The position numbers were made by a program, and so were the translations under genes. DNA of 64,000 nt from Osmia lignaria lignaria. Its lineage: Eukaryota; Arthropoda; Insecta; Hymenoptera; Megachilidae. The stretch covers positions 5,610,001 to 5,674,000 of the forward strand of contig NW_027478165.1 of assembly GCF_051020975.1 (NCBI RefSeq), read 5' to 3'. The stretch's first letter is position 1. The number at the start of each line of letters is the position of its first letter. This document shows, one piece after another, positions 49,005 to 62,885 of the stretch. The notes below the pieces were generated by a model that did no database searches, had not been told where the DNA came from, and worked only from the letters and a program-made list of their open reading frames with translations.

Positions 49005-52000
49005 GAGACCTTTTTTGTAGAGAATTAAGTTTCCTACTTTCCATGTTCTATGATATTTTTTGATCAGATGCGTAGTTCTCGAGATATATCAAGATATTTA
49101 AAAGTTCCGAAGCCGCACCAACATAATAGAGATACAGAAACACCGTGGCCCCTTTCTTTGAGATAACTCTGCACTATTGCGAGCTGTAAATGCCACTTCC
49201 AGCTTAGCTGTGCAGAAGAAGAACAACAAGAAGAAGAAATATCTCGAAATATGTCCGTCAGGCCCCTTCCCTTGAGATATATCTGCAAATATCTCGGAAA
49301 CGAAGCGAGCTATGGCAAAATGTTAAGAGACCTTTTTTGTAGAGAATTATGTTTCCTACAATTTATGTTCTATGATATTTTTTGATCAGAAGCGTAGTTT
49401 TCGAGATATATCGAGATATTTAAAAGTTCCGAAGCCGCACCAACATAATAGAGATACAGAAACACCGTGGCCCCTTTCTTTGAGATAACTGTGCACTAGT
49501 GCGAGCCGCAAATGCCACTTCCAGCTTAGCTGTGCAGAAGAAGAACAACAAGAAGAAGAAATATCTCGAAATATGTCCGTCAGGCCCCTTCCCTTGAGAT
49601 ATATCTGCAAATATCTCGGAAACCAAGCGAGCTATGGCAAAATGTTAAGAGACCGTTTTTGTAGAGAATTATGTTTCCTACTTTTTATGTTCTATGATAT
49701 TTTTTGATCAGACGCGTAGTTCTCGAGATATATCAAGATATTTAAAAGTTCCGAAGACGCACCAACATAATAGAGATACAGAAACACCGTGGCCCCTTTC
49801 TTTGAGATAACTGTGCACTAGTGCGAGCCGCAAATGCCACTTCCAGCTTAGCTGTGCAGAAGAAGAACAACAAGAAGAAGAAATATCTCGAAATATGTCC
49901 GTCAGGCCCCTTCCCTTGAGATATATCTGCAAATATCTCGGAAACGAAGCGAGCTATGGCAAAATGTTAAGAGACCGTTTTTGTAGAGAATTATGTTTCC
50001 TACTTTTTATGTTCTATGATATTTTTTGATCAGACGCGTAGTTCTCGAGATATATCAAGATATTTAAAAGTTCCGAAGCCGCACCAACATAATAGAGATA
50101 CAGAAACACCGTGGCCTCTTTCTTTGAGATAACTCTGCACTATTGCGAGCTGCAAATGCCACTTCCAGCTTAGCTGTGCAGAAGAAGAACAACAAGAAGA
50201 AGAAATATCTCGAAATATGTCCGTTAGGCCCCTTCCCTTGAGATAAATCTGCAAATATCTCGGAAACGAAGCGAGCTATGGCAAAATGTTAAGAGACCTT
50301 TTTTGTAGAGAATTAAGTTTCCTACTTTTCATGTTCTATGATATTTTTTGATCAGATGCGTAGTTCTCGAGATATATCAAGATATTTAAAAGTTCCGAAG
50401 CCGCACCAACATAATAGAGATACAGAAACACCGTGGCCCCTTTCTTTGAGATAACTCTGCACTATTGCGAGCTGTAAATGCCACTTCCAGCTTAGCTGTG
50501 CAGAAGAAGAACAACAAGAAGAAGAAATATCTCGAAATATGTCCGTCAGGCCCCTTCCCTTGAGATATATCTGCAAATATCTCGGAAACGAAGCGAGCTA
50601 TGGCAAAATGTTAAGAGACCTTTTTTGTAGAGAATTATGCTTCCTACAATTTATGTTCTATGATATTTTTTGATCAGAAGCGTAGTTTTCGAGATATATC
50701 GAGATATTTAAAAGTTCCGAAGCCGCACCAACATAATAGAGATACAGAAACACCGTGGCCCCTTTCGTTGAGATAACTCTGCACTAGTGCGAGCCGCAAA
50801 TGCCACTTCCAGCTTAGCTGTGCAGAAGATGAACAACAAGAAGAAGAAATATCTCGAAATATGTCCGTCAGGCCCCTTCCCTTGAGATAAATCTGCAAAT
50901 ATCTCGGAAACGAAGCGAGCTATGGCAAAATGTTAAGAGACCTTTTTTGTAGAGAATTAAGTTTCCTACCTTTTATGTTCTATGATATTTTTTGATCAGA
51001 TGCGTAGTTCTCGAGATATATCAAGATATTTAAAAGTTCCGAAGCCGCACCAACATAATAGAGATACAGAAACACCGTGGCCCCTTTCTTTGAGATAACT
51101 CTGCACTATTGCGAGCTGCAAATGCCACTTCCAGCTTAGCTGTGCAGAGGAAGAACAACAAGAAGAAGAAGTATCTCGAAATATGTCCGTCAGGCCCGTT
51201 CCTTTGAGCTGAATCTGCAAATATCTCGGAAACGAAGCGAGCTATGGCAAAATGTTAAGAGACGTTTTTTGTAGAGAATTATGTTTCCTACAATTTATGT
51301 TCTATGATATTTTTTGATCAGAAGCGTAGTTTTCGAGATATATCGAGATATTTAAAAGTTCCGAAGCCGCACCAACATAATAGAGATACAGAAACACCGT
51401 GGCCCCTTTCTTTGAGATAACTCTGCACTAGTGCGAGCCGCAAATGCCACTTCCAGCTTAGCTGTGCAGAAGAAGAACAACAAGAAGAAGAAATATCTCG
51501 AAATACGTCCGTCAGGCCCCTTCCCTTGAGATAAATCTGCAAATATCTCGGAAACGAAGCGAGCTATGGCAAAATGTTGAGAGACCTTTTTTGTAGAGAA
51601 TTATGTTTCCTACAATTTATGTTCTATTATATTTTTTGATCAGAAGCGTAGTTTTCGAGATATATCGAGATATTTAAAAGTTCCGAAGCCGCACCAACAT
51701 AATAGAGATACAGAAACACCGTGGCCCCTTTCTTTGAGATAACTCTGCACTAGTGCGAGCTGCAAATGCCACTTCCAGCTTAGCTGTGCAGAAGAAGAAC
51801 AACAAGAAGAAGAAGTATCTCGAAATATGTCCGTCAGGCCCGTTCCTTTGAGCTGAATCTGCAAATATCTCGGAAACGAAGCGAGCTATGGCAAAATGTT
51901 AAGAGACCTTTTTTGTAGAGAATTATGTTTCCTACAATTTATGTTCTATGATATTTTTTGATCAGAAGCGTAGTTTTCGAGATATATCGAGATATTTAAA

Positions 52001-53512
52001 AGTTCCGAAGCCGCACCAACATAATAGAGATACAGAAACACCGTGGCCCCTTTCGTTGAGATAACTCTGCACTAGTGCGAGCCGCAAATGCCACTTCCAG
52101 CTTAGCTGTGCAGAAGAAGAACAACAAGAAGAAGAAATATCTCGAAATATGTCCGTCAGGCCCCTTCCCTTGAGATAAATCTGCAAATATCTCGGAAACG
52201 AAGAGAGCTATGGCAAAATGTTAAGAGACCTTTTTTGTAGAGAATTAAGTTTCCTACTTTTCATGTTCTATGATATTTTTTGATCAGATGCGTAGTTCCC
52301 GAGATATATCAAGATATTTAAAAGTTCCGAAGCCGCACCAACATAATAGAGATACAGAAACACCGTGGCCCCTTTCTTTGAGATAACTCTGCACTATTGC
52401 GAGCTGTAAATGCCACTTCCAGCTTAGCTGTGCAGAAGAAGAACAACAAGAAGAAGAAATATCTCGAAATATGTCCGTCAGGCCCCTTCCCTTGAGATAT
52501 ATCTGCAAATATCTCGGAAACGAAGCGAGCTATGGCAAAATGTTAAGAGACCTTTTTTGTAGAGAATTATGTTTCCTACAATTTATGTTCTATGATATTT
52601 TTTGATCAGAAGCGTAGTTTTCGAGATATATCGAGATATTTAAAAGTTCCGAAGCCGCACCAACATAATAGAGATACAGAAACACCGTGGCCCCTTTCTT
52701 TGAGATAACTCTGCACTATTGCGAGCTGGAAATGCCACTTCCAGTTTAGCTGTGCAGAAGAAGAACAACAAGAAGAAGAAATATCTCGAAATATGTCCGT
52801 CAGGCCCCTTCCCTTGAGATAAATCTGCAAATATCTCGGAAACGAAGAGAGCTATGGCAAAATGTTAAGAGACCTTTTTTGTAGAGAATTAAGTTTCCTA
52901 CTTTTCATGTTCTATGATATTTTTTGATCAGATGCGTAGTTCTCGAGATATATCAAGATATTTAAAAGTTCCGAAGCCGCACCAACATAATAGAGATACA
53001 GAAACACCGTGGCCCCTTTCTTTGAGATAACTCTGCACTATTGCGAGCTGTAAATGCCACTTCCAGCTTAGCTGTGCAGAAGAAGAACAACAAGAAGAAG
53101 AAATATCTCGAAATATGTCCGTCAGGCCCCTTCCCTTGAGATATATCTGCAAATATCTCGGAAACGAAGCGAGCTATGGCAAAATGTTAACAGACCTTTT
53201 TTGTAGAGAATTAAGTTTCCTACTTTTTATGTTCTATGATATTTTTTGATCAGATGCGTAGTTCTCGAGATATATCAAGATATTTAAAAGTTCCGGAGCC
53301 GCACCAACATAATAGAGATACAGAAACACCGTGGCCCCTTTCTTTGAGATAACTCTGCACTATTGCGAGCTGCAAATGCCACTTCCAGCTTAGCTGTGCA
53401 GAGGAAGAACAACAAGAAGAAGAAATATCTCGAAATATGTCCGTCAGGCCAGTTCCTTTGAGCTGAATCTGCAAATATCTCGGAAACGAAGCGAGCTATG
53501 GCAAAATGTTAA

Positions 53513-53833
53513 GAGACGTTTTTTGTACAGAATTATGTTTCCTACAATTTATGTTCTATGATATTTTTTGATCAGAAGCGTAATTTTCGAGATATATCGA
53601 GATACTTAAAAGTTCCGAAGCCGCACCAACATAATAGAGATACAGAAACACCGTGGCCCCTTTCTTTGAGATAACTGTGCACTAGTGCGAGCCGCAAATG
53701 CCACTTCCAGCTTAGCTGTGCAGAAGAAGAACAACAAGAAGAAGAAATATCTCGAAATATGTCCGTCAGGCCCCTTCCCTTGAGATAAATCTGCAAATAT
53801 CTCGGAAACGAAGCGAGCTATGGCAAATGTTAA
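53513..53833 (+). repeat. 321-bp monomer (1-base deletion)
   Basis: The tail reads TGGCAAATGTTAAG near 53821 instead of TGGCAAAATGTTAAG, losing one A. GTACAGAATT and GCGTAATTTTCG are private substitutions in its head. It is followed by a GAGATATCTC monomer that also carries the CCCGTTCCTTTGAGCTG tail, a combination not seen elsewhere. Confidence 0.92.
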
Positions 53834-54799
53834 GAGACCTTTTTTGTAGAGAATTATGTTTCCTACTTTTTATGTTCTACGATATTTTTTGATCAGACGC
53901 GTAGTTCTCGAGATATATCAAGATATTTAAAAGTTCCGAAGCCGCACCAACATAATAGAGATACAGAAACACCGTGGCCCCTTTCTTTGAGATATCTCTG
54001 CACTATTGCGAGCTGCAAATGCCACTTCCAGCTTAGCTGTGCAGAGGAAGAACAACAAGAAGAAGAAGTATCTCGAAATATGTCCGTCAGGCCCGTTCCT
54101 TTGAGCTGAATCTGCAAATATCTCGGAAACGAAGCGAGCTATGGCAAAATGTTAAGAGACGTTTTTTGTAGAGAATTATGTTTCCTACAATTTATGTTCT
54201 ATGATATTTTTTGATCATAAGCGTAGTTTTCGAGATATATCGAGATATTTAAAAGTTCCGAAGCCGCACCAACATAATAGAGATACAGAAACACCGTGGC
54301 CCCTTTCTTTGAGATAACTCTGCACTATTGCGAGCTGGAAATGCCACTTCCAGTTTAGCTGTGCAGAAGAAGAACAACAAGAAGAAGAAATATCTCGAAA
54401 TATGTCCGTTAGGCCCCTTCCCTTGAGATAAATCTGCAAATATCTCGGAAACGAAGCGAGCTATGGCAAAATGTTAAGAGACCTTTTTTGTAGAGAATTA
54501 AGTTTCCTACTTTTCATGTTCTATGATATTTTTTGATCAGATGCGTAGTTCTCGAGATATATCAAGATATTTAAAAGTTCCGAAGCCGCACCAACATAAT
54601 AGAGATACAGAAACACCGTGGCCCCTTTCTTTGAGATAACTCTGCACTATTGCGAGCTGTAAATGCCACTTCCAGCTTAGCTGTGCAGAAGAAGAACAAC
54701 AAGAAGAAGAAATATCTCGAAATATGTCCGTGAGGCCCCTTCCCTTGAGATATATCTGCAAATATCTCGGAAACGAAGCGAGCTATGGCAAAATGTTAA

Positions 54800-55122
54800 G
54801 AGACCTTTTTTGTAGAGAATTATGTTTCCTACAATTTATGTTCTATGATATTTTTTGATCAGAAGCGTAGTTTTCGAGATATATCGAGATATTTAAAAGT
54901 TCCGAAGCCGCACCAACATAATAGAGATACAGAAACACCGTGGCCCCTTTCTTTGAGATAACTCTGCACTAGTGAGAGCCGCAAATGCCACTTCCAGCTT
55001 AGCTGTGCAGAAGAAGAACAACAAGAAGAAGAAATATCTCGAAATATGTCCGTCAGGCCCCTTCCCTAGGAGATAAATATGCAAATATCTCGGAAACGAA
55101 GCGAGCTATGGCAAAATGTTAA
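54800..55122 (+). repeat. 323-bp monomer (1-base insertion)
   Basis: CTTCCCTAGGAGATAAAT near 55061 replaces CTTCCCTTGAGATAAAT, adding one base. GTGAGAGCC near 54974 is also private. It is the only 323-bp unit in the window. Confidence 0.92.
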
Positions 55123-56732
55123 GAGACGTTTTTTGTAGAGAATTATGTTTCCTACAATTTATCTTCTATGATATTTTCTGATCAGATGCGTAGTTCTCGA
55201 GATATATCAAGATATTTAAAAGTTCCGAAGCCGCACCAACATAATAGAGATACAGAAACACCGTGGCCCCTCTCTTTGAGATAACTCTGCACTATTGCGA
55301 GCTGCAAATGCCACTTCCAGCTTAGCTGTGCAGAAGAAGAACAACAAGAAGAAGAAATATCTCGAAATATGTCCGTCAGGCCCCTTCCCTTGAGATATAT
55401 CTGCAAATATCTCGGAAACGAAGCGAGCTATGGCAAAATGTTAAGAGACCGTTTTTGTATAGAATAATGTTTCCTATTTTTTATGTTCTATGATATTTTT
55501 TGATCAGACGCGTAGTTCTCGAGATATATCAAGATATTTAAAAGTTCCGAAGCCGCACAAACATAATAGAGATACAGAAACACCGTGGCCCCTTTCTTTG
55601 AGATAACTCTGCACTAGTGCGAGCCGCAAATGCCACTTCCAGCTTAGCTGTGCAGAAGAAGAACAACAAGAAGAAGAAATATCTCGAAATATGTCCGTTA
55701 GGCCCCTTCCCTTGAGATAAATCTGCAAATATCTCGGAAACGAAGCGAGCTATGGCAAAATGTTAAGAGACCTTTTTTGTAGAGAATTAAGTTTCCTACT
55801 TTTTATGTTCCATGATATTTTTTGATCAGAAGCGTAGTTTTCGAGATATATCGAGATATTTAAAAGTTCCGAAGCCGCACCAACATAATAGAGATACAGA
55901 AATACCGTGGCCCCTTTCTTTGAGATAACTGTGCACTAGTGCGAGCCGCAAATGCCACTTCCAGCTTAGCTGTGCAGAAGAAGAACAACAAGAAGAAGAA
56001 ATATCTCGAAATATGTCCGTCAGGCCCCTTCCCTTGAAATAAATATGCAAATATCTCGGAAACGAAGCGAGCTATGGCAAAATGTTAAGAGACCTTTTTT
56101 GTAGAGAATTAAGTTTCCTACTTTTTATGTTCTATGATATTTTTTGATCAGATGCGTAGTTCTCGAGATATATCAAGATATTTAAAAGTTCCGAAGCCGC
56201 ACCAACATAATAGAGATACAGAAACACCGTGGCCCCTTTCTTTGAGATAACTCTGCACTATTGCGAGCTGCAAATGCCACTTCCAGCTTAGCTGTGCAGA
56301 GGAAGAACAACAAGAAGAAGAAATATCTCGAAATATGTCCGTTAGGCCCCTTCCCTTGAGATAAATCTGCAAATATCTCGGAAACGAAGCGAGCTATGGC
56401 AAAATGTTAAGAGACCTTTTTTGTAGAGAATTAAGTTTCCTACTTTTTATGTTCTGTGATATTTTTTGATCAGAATCGTAGTTTTCGAGATATATCGAGA
56501 TATTTAAAAGTTCCGAAGCCGCACCAACATAATAGAGATACAGAAACACCGTGGCCCCTTTCTTTGAGATAACTCTGCACTATTGCGAGCTGCAAATGCC
56601 ACTTCCAGCTTAGCTGTGCAGAGGAAGAACAACAAGAAGAAGAAATATCTCGAAATATGTCCGTCAGGCCAGTTCCTTTGAGCTGAATCTGCAAATATCT
56701 CGGAAACGAAGCGAGCTATGGCAAAATGTTAA

Positions 56733-59700
56733 GAGACGTTTTTTGTAGAGAATTATGTTTCCTACTTTTTATGTTCTATGATATTTTTTGATCAGATGCG
56801 TAGTTCTCGAGATATATCAAGATATTTAAAAGTTCCGAAACCGCACCAACATAATAGAGACACAGAAACACCGTGGCCCCTTTCTTTGAGATAACTCTGC
56901 ACTAGTGCGAGCCGCAAATGCCACTTCCAGCTTAGCTGTGCAGAAGAAGAACAACAAGAAGAAGAAGTATCTCGAAATATGTCCGTCAGGCCCCTTCCCT
57001 TGAAATAAATATGCAAATATCTCGGAAACGAAGCGAGCTATGGCAAAATGTTAAGAGACCTTTTTTGTAGAGAATTAAGTTTCCTACTTTTTATGTTCTA
57101 TCATATTTTTTGATCAGATGCGTAGTTCTCGAGATATATCAAGATATTTAAAAGTTCCGAAGCCGCACCAACATAATAGAGATACAGAAACACCGTGGCC
57201 TCTTTCTTTGAGATAACTCTGCACTATTGCGAGCTGCAAATGCCACTTCCAGCTTAGCTGTGCAGAAGAAGAACAACAAGAAGAAGAAATATCTCGAAAT
57301 ATGTCCGTCAGGCCCCTTCCCTTGAGATAAATCTGCAAATATCTCGGAAACGAAGAGAGCTATGGCAAAATGTTAAGAGACCTTTTTTGTAGAGAATTAA
57401 GTTTCCTACTTTTCATGCTCTATGATATTTTTTGATCAGATGCGTAGTTCTCGAGATATATCAAGATATTTAAAAGTTCCGAAGCCGCACCAACATAATA
57501 GAGATACAGAAACACCGTGGCCCCTTTCTTTGAGATAACTCTGCACTATTGCGAGCTGTAAATGTCACTTCCAGCTTAGCTGTGCAGAAGAAGAACAACA
57601 AGAAGAAGAAATATCTCGAAATATGTCCGTCAGGCCCCTTCCCTTGAGATATATCTGCAAATATCTCGGAAACGAAGCGAGCTATGGCAAAATGTTAAGA
57701 GACCTTTTTTGTAGAGAATTAAGTTTCCTACTTTTTATGTTCTATGATATTTTTTGATCAGATGCGTAGTTCTCGAGATATATCAAGATATTTAAAAGTT
57801 CCGAAACCGCACCAACATAATAGAGACACAGAAACACCGTGGCCCCTTTCTTTGAGATAACTCTGCACTAGTGCGAGCCGCAAATGCCACTTCCAGCTTA
57901 GCTGTGCAGAAGAAGAACAACAAGAAGAAGAAATATCTCGAAATATGTCCGTTAGGCCCCTTCCCTTGAGATAAATCTGCAAATATCTCGGAAACGAAGC
58001 GAGCTATGGCAAAATGTTAAGAGACCTTTTTTGTAGAGAATTAAGTTTCCTACTTTTTATGTTCTATCATATTTTTTGATCAGATGCGTAGTTCTCGAGA
58101 TATATCAAGATATTTAAAAGTTCCGAAACCGCACCAACATAATAGAGACACAGAAACACCGTGGCCCCTTTCTTTGAGATAACTCTGCACTAGTGCGAGC
58201 CGCAAATGCCACTTCCAGCTTAGCTGTGCAGAAGAAGAACAACAAGAAGAAGAAGTATCTCGAAATATGTCCGTCAGGCCCCTTCCCTTGAAATAAATAT
58301 GCAAATATCTCGGAAACGAAGCGAGCTATGGCAAAATGTTAAGAGACCTTTTTTGTAGAGAATTAAGTTTCCTACTTTTTATGTTCTATCATATTTTTTG
58401 ATCAGATGCGTAGTTCTCGAGATATATCAAGATATTTAAAAGTTCCGAAGCCGCACCAACATAATAGAGATACAGAAACACCGTGGCCTCTTTCTTTGAG
58501 ATAACTCTGCACTATTGCGAGCTGCAAATGCCACTTCCAGCTTAGCTGTGCAGAAGAAGAACAACAAGAAGAAGAAATATCTCGAAATATGTCCGTCAGG
58601 CCCCTTCCCTTGAGATAAATCTGCAAATATCTCGGAAACGAAGAGAGCTATGGCAAAATGTTAAGAGACCTTTTTTGTAGAGAATTAAGTTTCCTACTTT
58701 TCATGTTCTATGATATTTTTTGATCAGATGCGTAGTTCTCGAGATATATCAAGATATTTAAAAGTTCCGAAGCCGCACCAACATAATAGAGATACAGAAA
58801 CACCGTGGCCCCTTTCTTTGAGATAACTCTGCACTATTGCGAGCTGTAAATGTCACTTCCAGCTTAGCTGTGCAGAAGAAGAACAACAAGAAGAAGAAAT
58901 ATCTCGAAATATGTCCGTCAGGCCCCTTCCCTTGAGATATATCTGCAAATATCTCGGAAACGAAGCGAGCTATGGCAAAATGTTAAGAGACCTTTTTTGT
59001 AGAGAATTAAGTTTCCTACTTTTTATGTTCTATGATATTTTTTGATCAGATGCGTAGTTCTCGAGATATATCAAGATATTTAAAAGTTCCGAAGCCGCAC
59101 CAACATAATAGAGATACAGAAACACCGTGGCCCCTTTCTTTGAGATAACTCTGCACTATTGCGAGCTGCAAATGCCACTTCCAGCTTAGCTGTGCAGAGG
59201 AAGAACAACAAGAAGAAGAAATATCTCGAAATATGTCCGTTAGGCCCCTTCCCTTGAGATAAATCTGCAAATATCTCGGAAACGAAGCGAGCTATGGCAA
59301 AATGTTAAGAGACCTTTTTTGTAGAGACTTAAGTTTCCTACTTTTTATGTTCTATGATATTTTTTGATCAGAAGCGTAGTTTTCGAGATATATCGAGATA
59401 TTTAAAAGTTCCGAAGCCGCACCAACATAATAGAGATACAGAAACACCGTGGCCCCTTTCTTTGAGATAACTCTGCACTAGTGCGAGCTGTAAATGCCAC
59501 TTCCAGCTTAGCTGTGCAGAAGAAGAACAACAAGAAGAAGAAATATCTCGAAATATGTCCGTCAAGCCCCTTCCCTTGAGATAAATCTGCAAATATCTCG
59601 GAAACGAAGCGAGCTATGGCAAAATGTTAAGAGACCTTTTTTGTAGAGAATTAAGTTTTCTACTTTTTACCTTCTATGATATTTTTTGATCAGACGCGTA

Positions 59701-60596
59701 GTTCTCGAGATATATCAAGATATTTAAAAGTTCCGAAGCCGCACCAACATAATAGAGATACAGAAACACCGTGGCCTCTTTCTTTGAGATAACTCTGCAC
59801 TATTGCGAGCTGCAGATGCCACTTCCAGCTTAGCTGTGCAGAAGAAGAACAACAAGAAGAAGAAATATCTCGAAATATGTCCGTCAGGCCCCTTCCCTTG
59901 AGATAAATCTGCAAATATCTCGGAAACGAAGAGAGCTATGGCAAAATGTTAAGAGACCTTTTTTGTAGAGAATTAAGTTTCCTACTTTTCATGTTCTATG
60001 ATATTTTTTGATCAGATGCGTAGTTCTCGAGATATATCAAGATATTTAAAAGTTCCGAAGCCGCACCAACATAATAGAGATACAGAAACACCGTGGCCCC
60101 TTTCTTTGAGATAACTCTGCACTATTGCGAGCTGTAAATGTCACTTCCAGCTTAGCTGTGCAGAAGAAGAACAACAAGAAGAAGAAATATCTCGAAATAT
60201 GTCCGTCAGGCCCCTTCCCTTGAGATATATCTGCAAATATCTCGGAAACGAAGCGAGCTATGGCAAAATGTTAAGAGACCTTTTTTGTAGAGAATTAAGT
60301 TTCCTACTTTTTATGTTCTATGATATTTTTTGATCAGATGCGTAGTTCTCGAGATATATCAAGATATTTAAAAGTTCCGAAGCCGCACCAACATAATAGA
60401 GATACAGAAACACCGTGGCCCCTTTCTTTGAGATAACTCTGCACTATTGCGAGCTGCAAATGCCACTTCCAGCTTAGCTGTGCAGAGGAAGAACAACAAG
60501 AAGAAGAAATATCTCGAAATATGTCCGTCAGGCCAGTTGCTTTGAGCTGAATCTGCAAATATCTCGGAAACGAAGCGAGCTATGGCAAAATGTTAA
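56733..60596 (+). repeat. 1288-bp tetrameric HOR, three copies
   Basis: The marker AAATGTCAC (normally AAATGCCAC) lies near 57561, 58849 and 60137, exactly 1288 bases apart. The preceding monomer in each copy has GTGGCCTCTTTC. Copies 1 and 2 also share GAAACCGCACC with GAGACACAG, and the CTATCATATT head. The last monomer of the unit varies: copy 1 has the GCACTAGTGC type, copy 2 a GAGGAAGAAC / GTTAGGCCCC type, and copy 3 a CCAGTTGCTTTGAGC type. The unit is therefore recently amplified but partly overwritten. Confidence 0.85.
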
Positions 60597-60953
60597 GAGA
60601 CGTTTTTTGTAGAGAATTATGTTTCCTACAATTTATGTTCTATGATATTTTTTGATCAGAAGCGTAGTTTTCGAGATATATCAAGATATTTAAAAGTTCC
60701 GAAGCCGCACCAACATAATAGAGATACAGAAACACCGTGGCCTCTTTCTTTGAGATAACTCTGCACTATTGCGAGCTGCAAATGCCACTTCCAGCTTAGC
60801 TGTGCAGAAGAAGAACAACAAGAAGAAGAAATATCTCGAAATATGTCCGTCAGGCCCCTGCCCTTGAGATATATCTGCAAATATCTCGGAAACGAAGCGA
60901 GCTATGGCAAAATGTTAAGAGACCTTTTTTGTAGAGAATTATGTTTCCTACAA

Positions 60954-62885
60954 TTTATGTTCTATGATATTTTTTGATCAGATGCGTAGTTCTCGAGATA
61001 TATCAAGATATTTAAAAGTTCCGAAGCCGCACCAACATAATAGAGATACAGAAACACCGTGGCCCCTTTCTTTGAGATAACTCTGCACTATTGCGAGCTG
61101 TAAATGCCACTTCCAGCTTAGCTGTGCAGAAGAAGAACAACAAGAAGAAGAAATATCTCGAAATATGTCCGTCAAGCCCCTTCCCTTGAGATAAATCTGC
61201 AAATATCTCGGAAACGAAGCGAGCTATGGCAAAATGTTAAGAGACCTTTTTTGTAGAGAATTAAGTTTTCTACTTTTTACCTTCTATGATATTTTTTGAT
61301 CAGATGCGTAGTTCTCGAGATATATCAAGATATTTAAAAGTTCCGAAGCCGCACCAACATAATCGAGATACAGAAACACCGTGGCCCCTCTCTTTGAGAT
61401 AACTCTGCACTATTGCGAGCTGGAAATGCCACTTCCAGTTTAGCTGTGCAGAAGAAGAACAACAAGAAGAAGAAATATCTCGAAATATGTCCGTTAGGCC
61501 CCTTCCCTTGAGATAAATGTGCAAATATCTCGGAAACGAAGCGAGCTATGGCAAAATGTTAAGAGACCTTTTTTGTAGAGAATTAAGTTTCCTACTTTTT
61601 ACGCTCTATGATATTTTTTGATCAGATGCGTAGTTCTCGAGATATATCAAGATATTTAAAAGTTCCGAAGCCGCACCAACATAATAGAGATACAGAAACA
61701 CCGTGGCCCCTTTCTTTGAGATAACTCTGCACTATTGCGAGCTGCAAATGCCACTTCCAGCTTAGCTGTGCAGAAGAAGAACAACAAGAAGAAGAAATAT
61801 CTCGAAATATGTCCGTCAGGCCCCTTCCCTTGAGATAAATCTGCAAATATCTCGGAAACGAAGAGAGCTATGGCAAAATGTTAAGAGACCTTTTTTGTAG
61901 AGAATTATGTTTCCTACTTTTTATGTTCTATGATATTTTTTGATCAGATGCGCAGTTCTCGAGATATATCAAGATACTTAAAAGTTCCGAAGCCGCACCA
62001 ACATAATAGAGATACAGAAACACCGTGGCCCCTTTCTTTGAGATAACTCTGCACTATTCCGAGCTGTAAATGCCACTTCCAGCTTAGCTGTGCAGAAGAA
62101 GAACAACAAGAAGAAGAAATATCTCGAAATATGTCCGTCAGGCCCCTGCCCTTGAGATATATCTGCAAATATCTCGGAAACGAAGCGAGCTATGGCAAAA
62201 TGTTAAGAGACCTTTTTTGTAGAGAATTATGTTTCCTACAATTTATGTTCTATGATATTTTTTGATCAGAAGCGTAGTTTTCGGGATATATCGAGATATT
62301 GAAAAGTTCCGAAGCCGCACCAACATAATAGAGATACAGAAACACCGTGGCCCCTTTCTTTGAGATAACTCTGCACTATTGCGAGCTGTAAATGCCACTT
62401 CCAGCTTAGCTGTGCAGAAGAAGAACAACAAGAAGAAGAAATATCTCGAAATATGTCCGTCAGGCCCCTGCCCTTGAGATATATCTGCAAATATCTCGGA
62501 AACGAAGCGAGCTATGGCAAAATGTTAAGAGACCTTTTTTGTAGAGAATTATGTTTCCTACAATTTATGTTCTATGATATTTTTTGATCAGAAGCGTAGT
62601 TTTCGGGATATATCGAGATATTGAAAAGTTCCGAAGCCGCACCAACATAATAGAGATACAGAAACACCGTGGCCCCTTTCTTTGAGATAACTCTGCAATA
62701 GTGCGAGCCGCAAATGCCACTTCCAGCTTAGCTGTGCAGAAGAAGAGCAACAAGAAGAAGAAATATCTCGAAATATGTCCGTCAGGCCCCTTCCCTTGAG
62801 ATATATCTGCAAATATCTCGGAAACGAAGCGAGCTATGGCAAAATGTTAAGAGACCTTTTTTGTAGAGAATTAAGTTTCCTACTT
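60954..62885 (+). repeat. 1932-bp hexameric HOR, copy 1
   Basis: Six monomers that repeat from 62886. Markers are GTCAAGCCCC (61171 and 63103), TTTTACCTTCTATG, ATAATCGAGATAC, GATAAATGTGC, GATGCGCAG and AAGATACTTAAAAG. Two monomers inside it (62207-62850) share TTTTCGGGATATATC and GATATTGAAAAG and form their own tandem pair. The left limit is the first base from which it matches copy 2. Confidence 0.9.
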
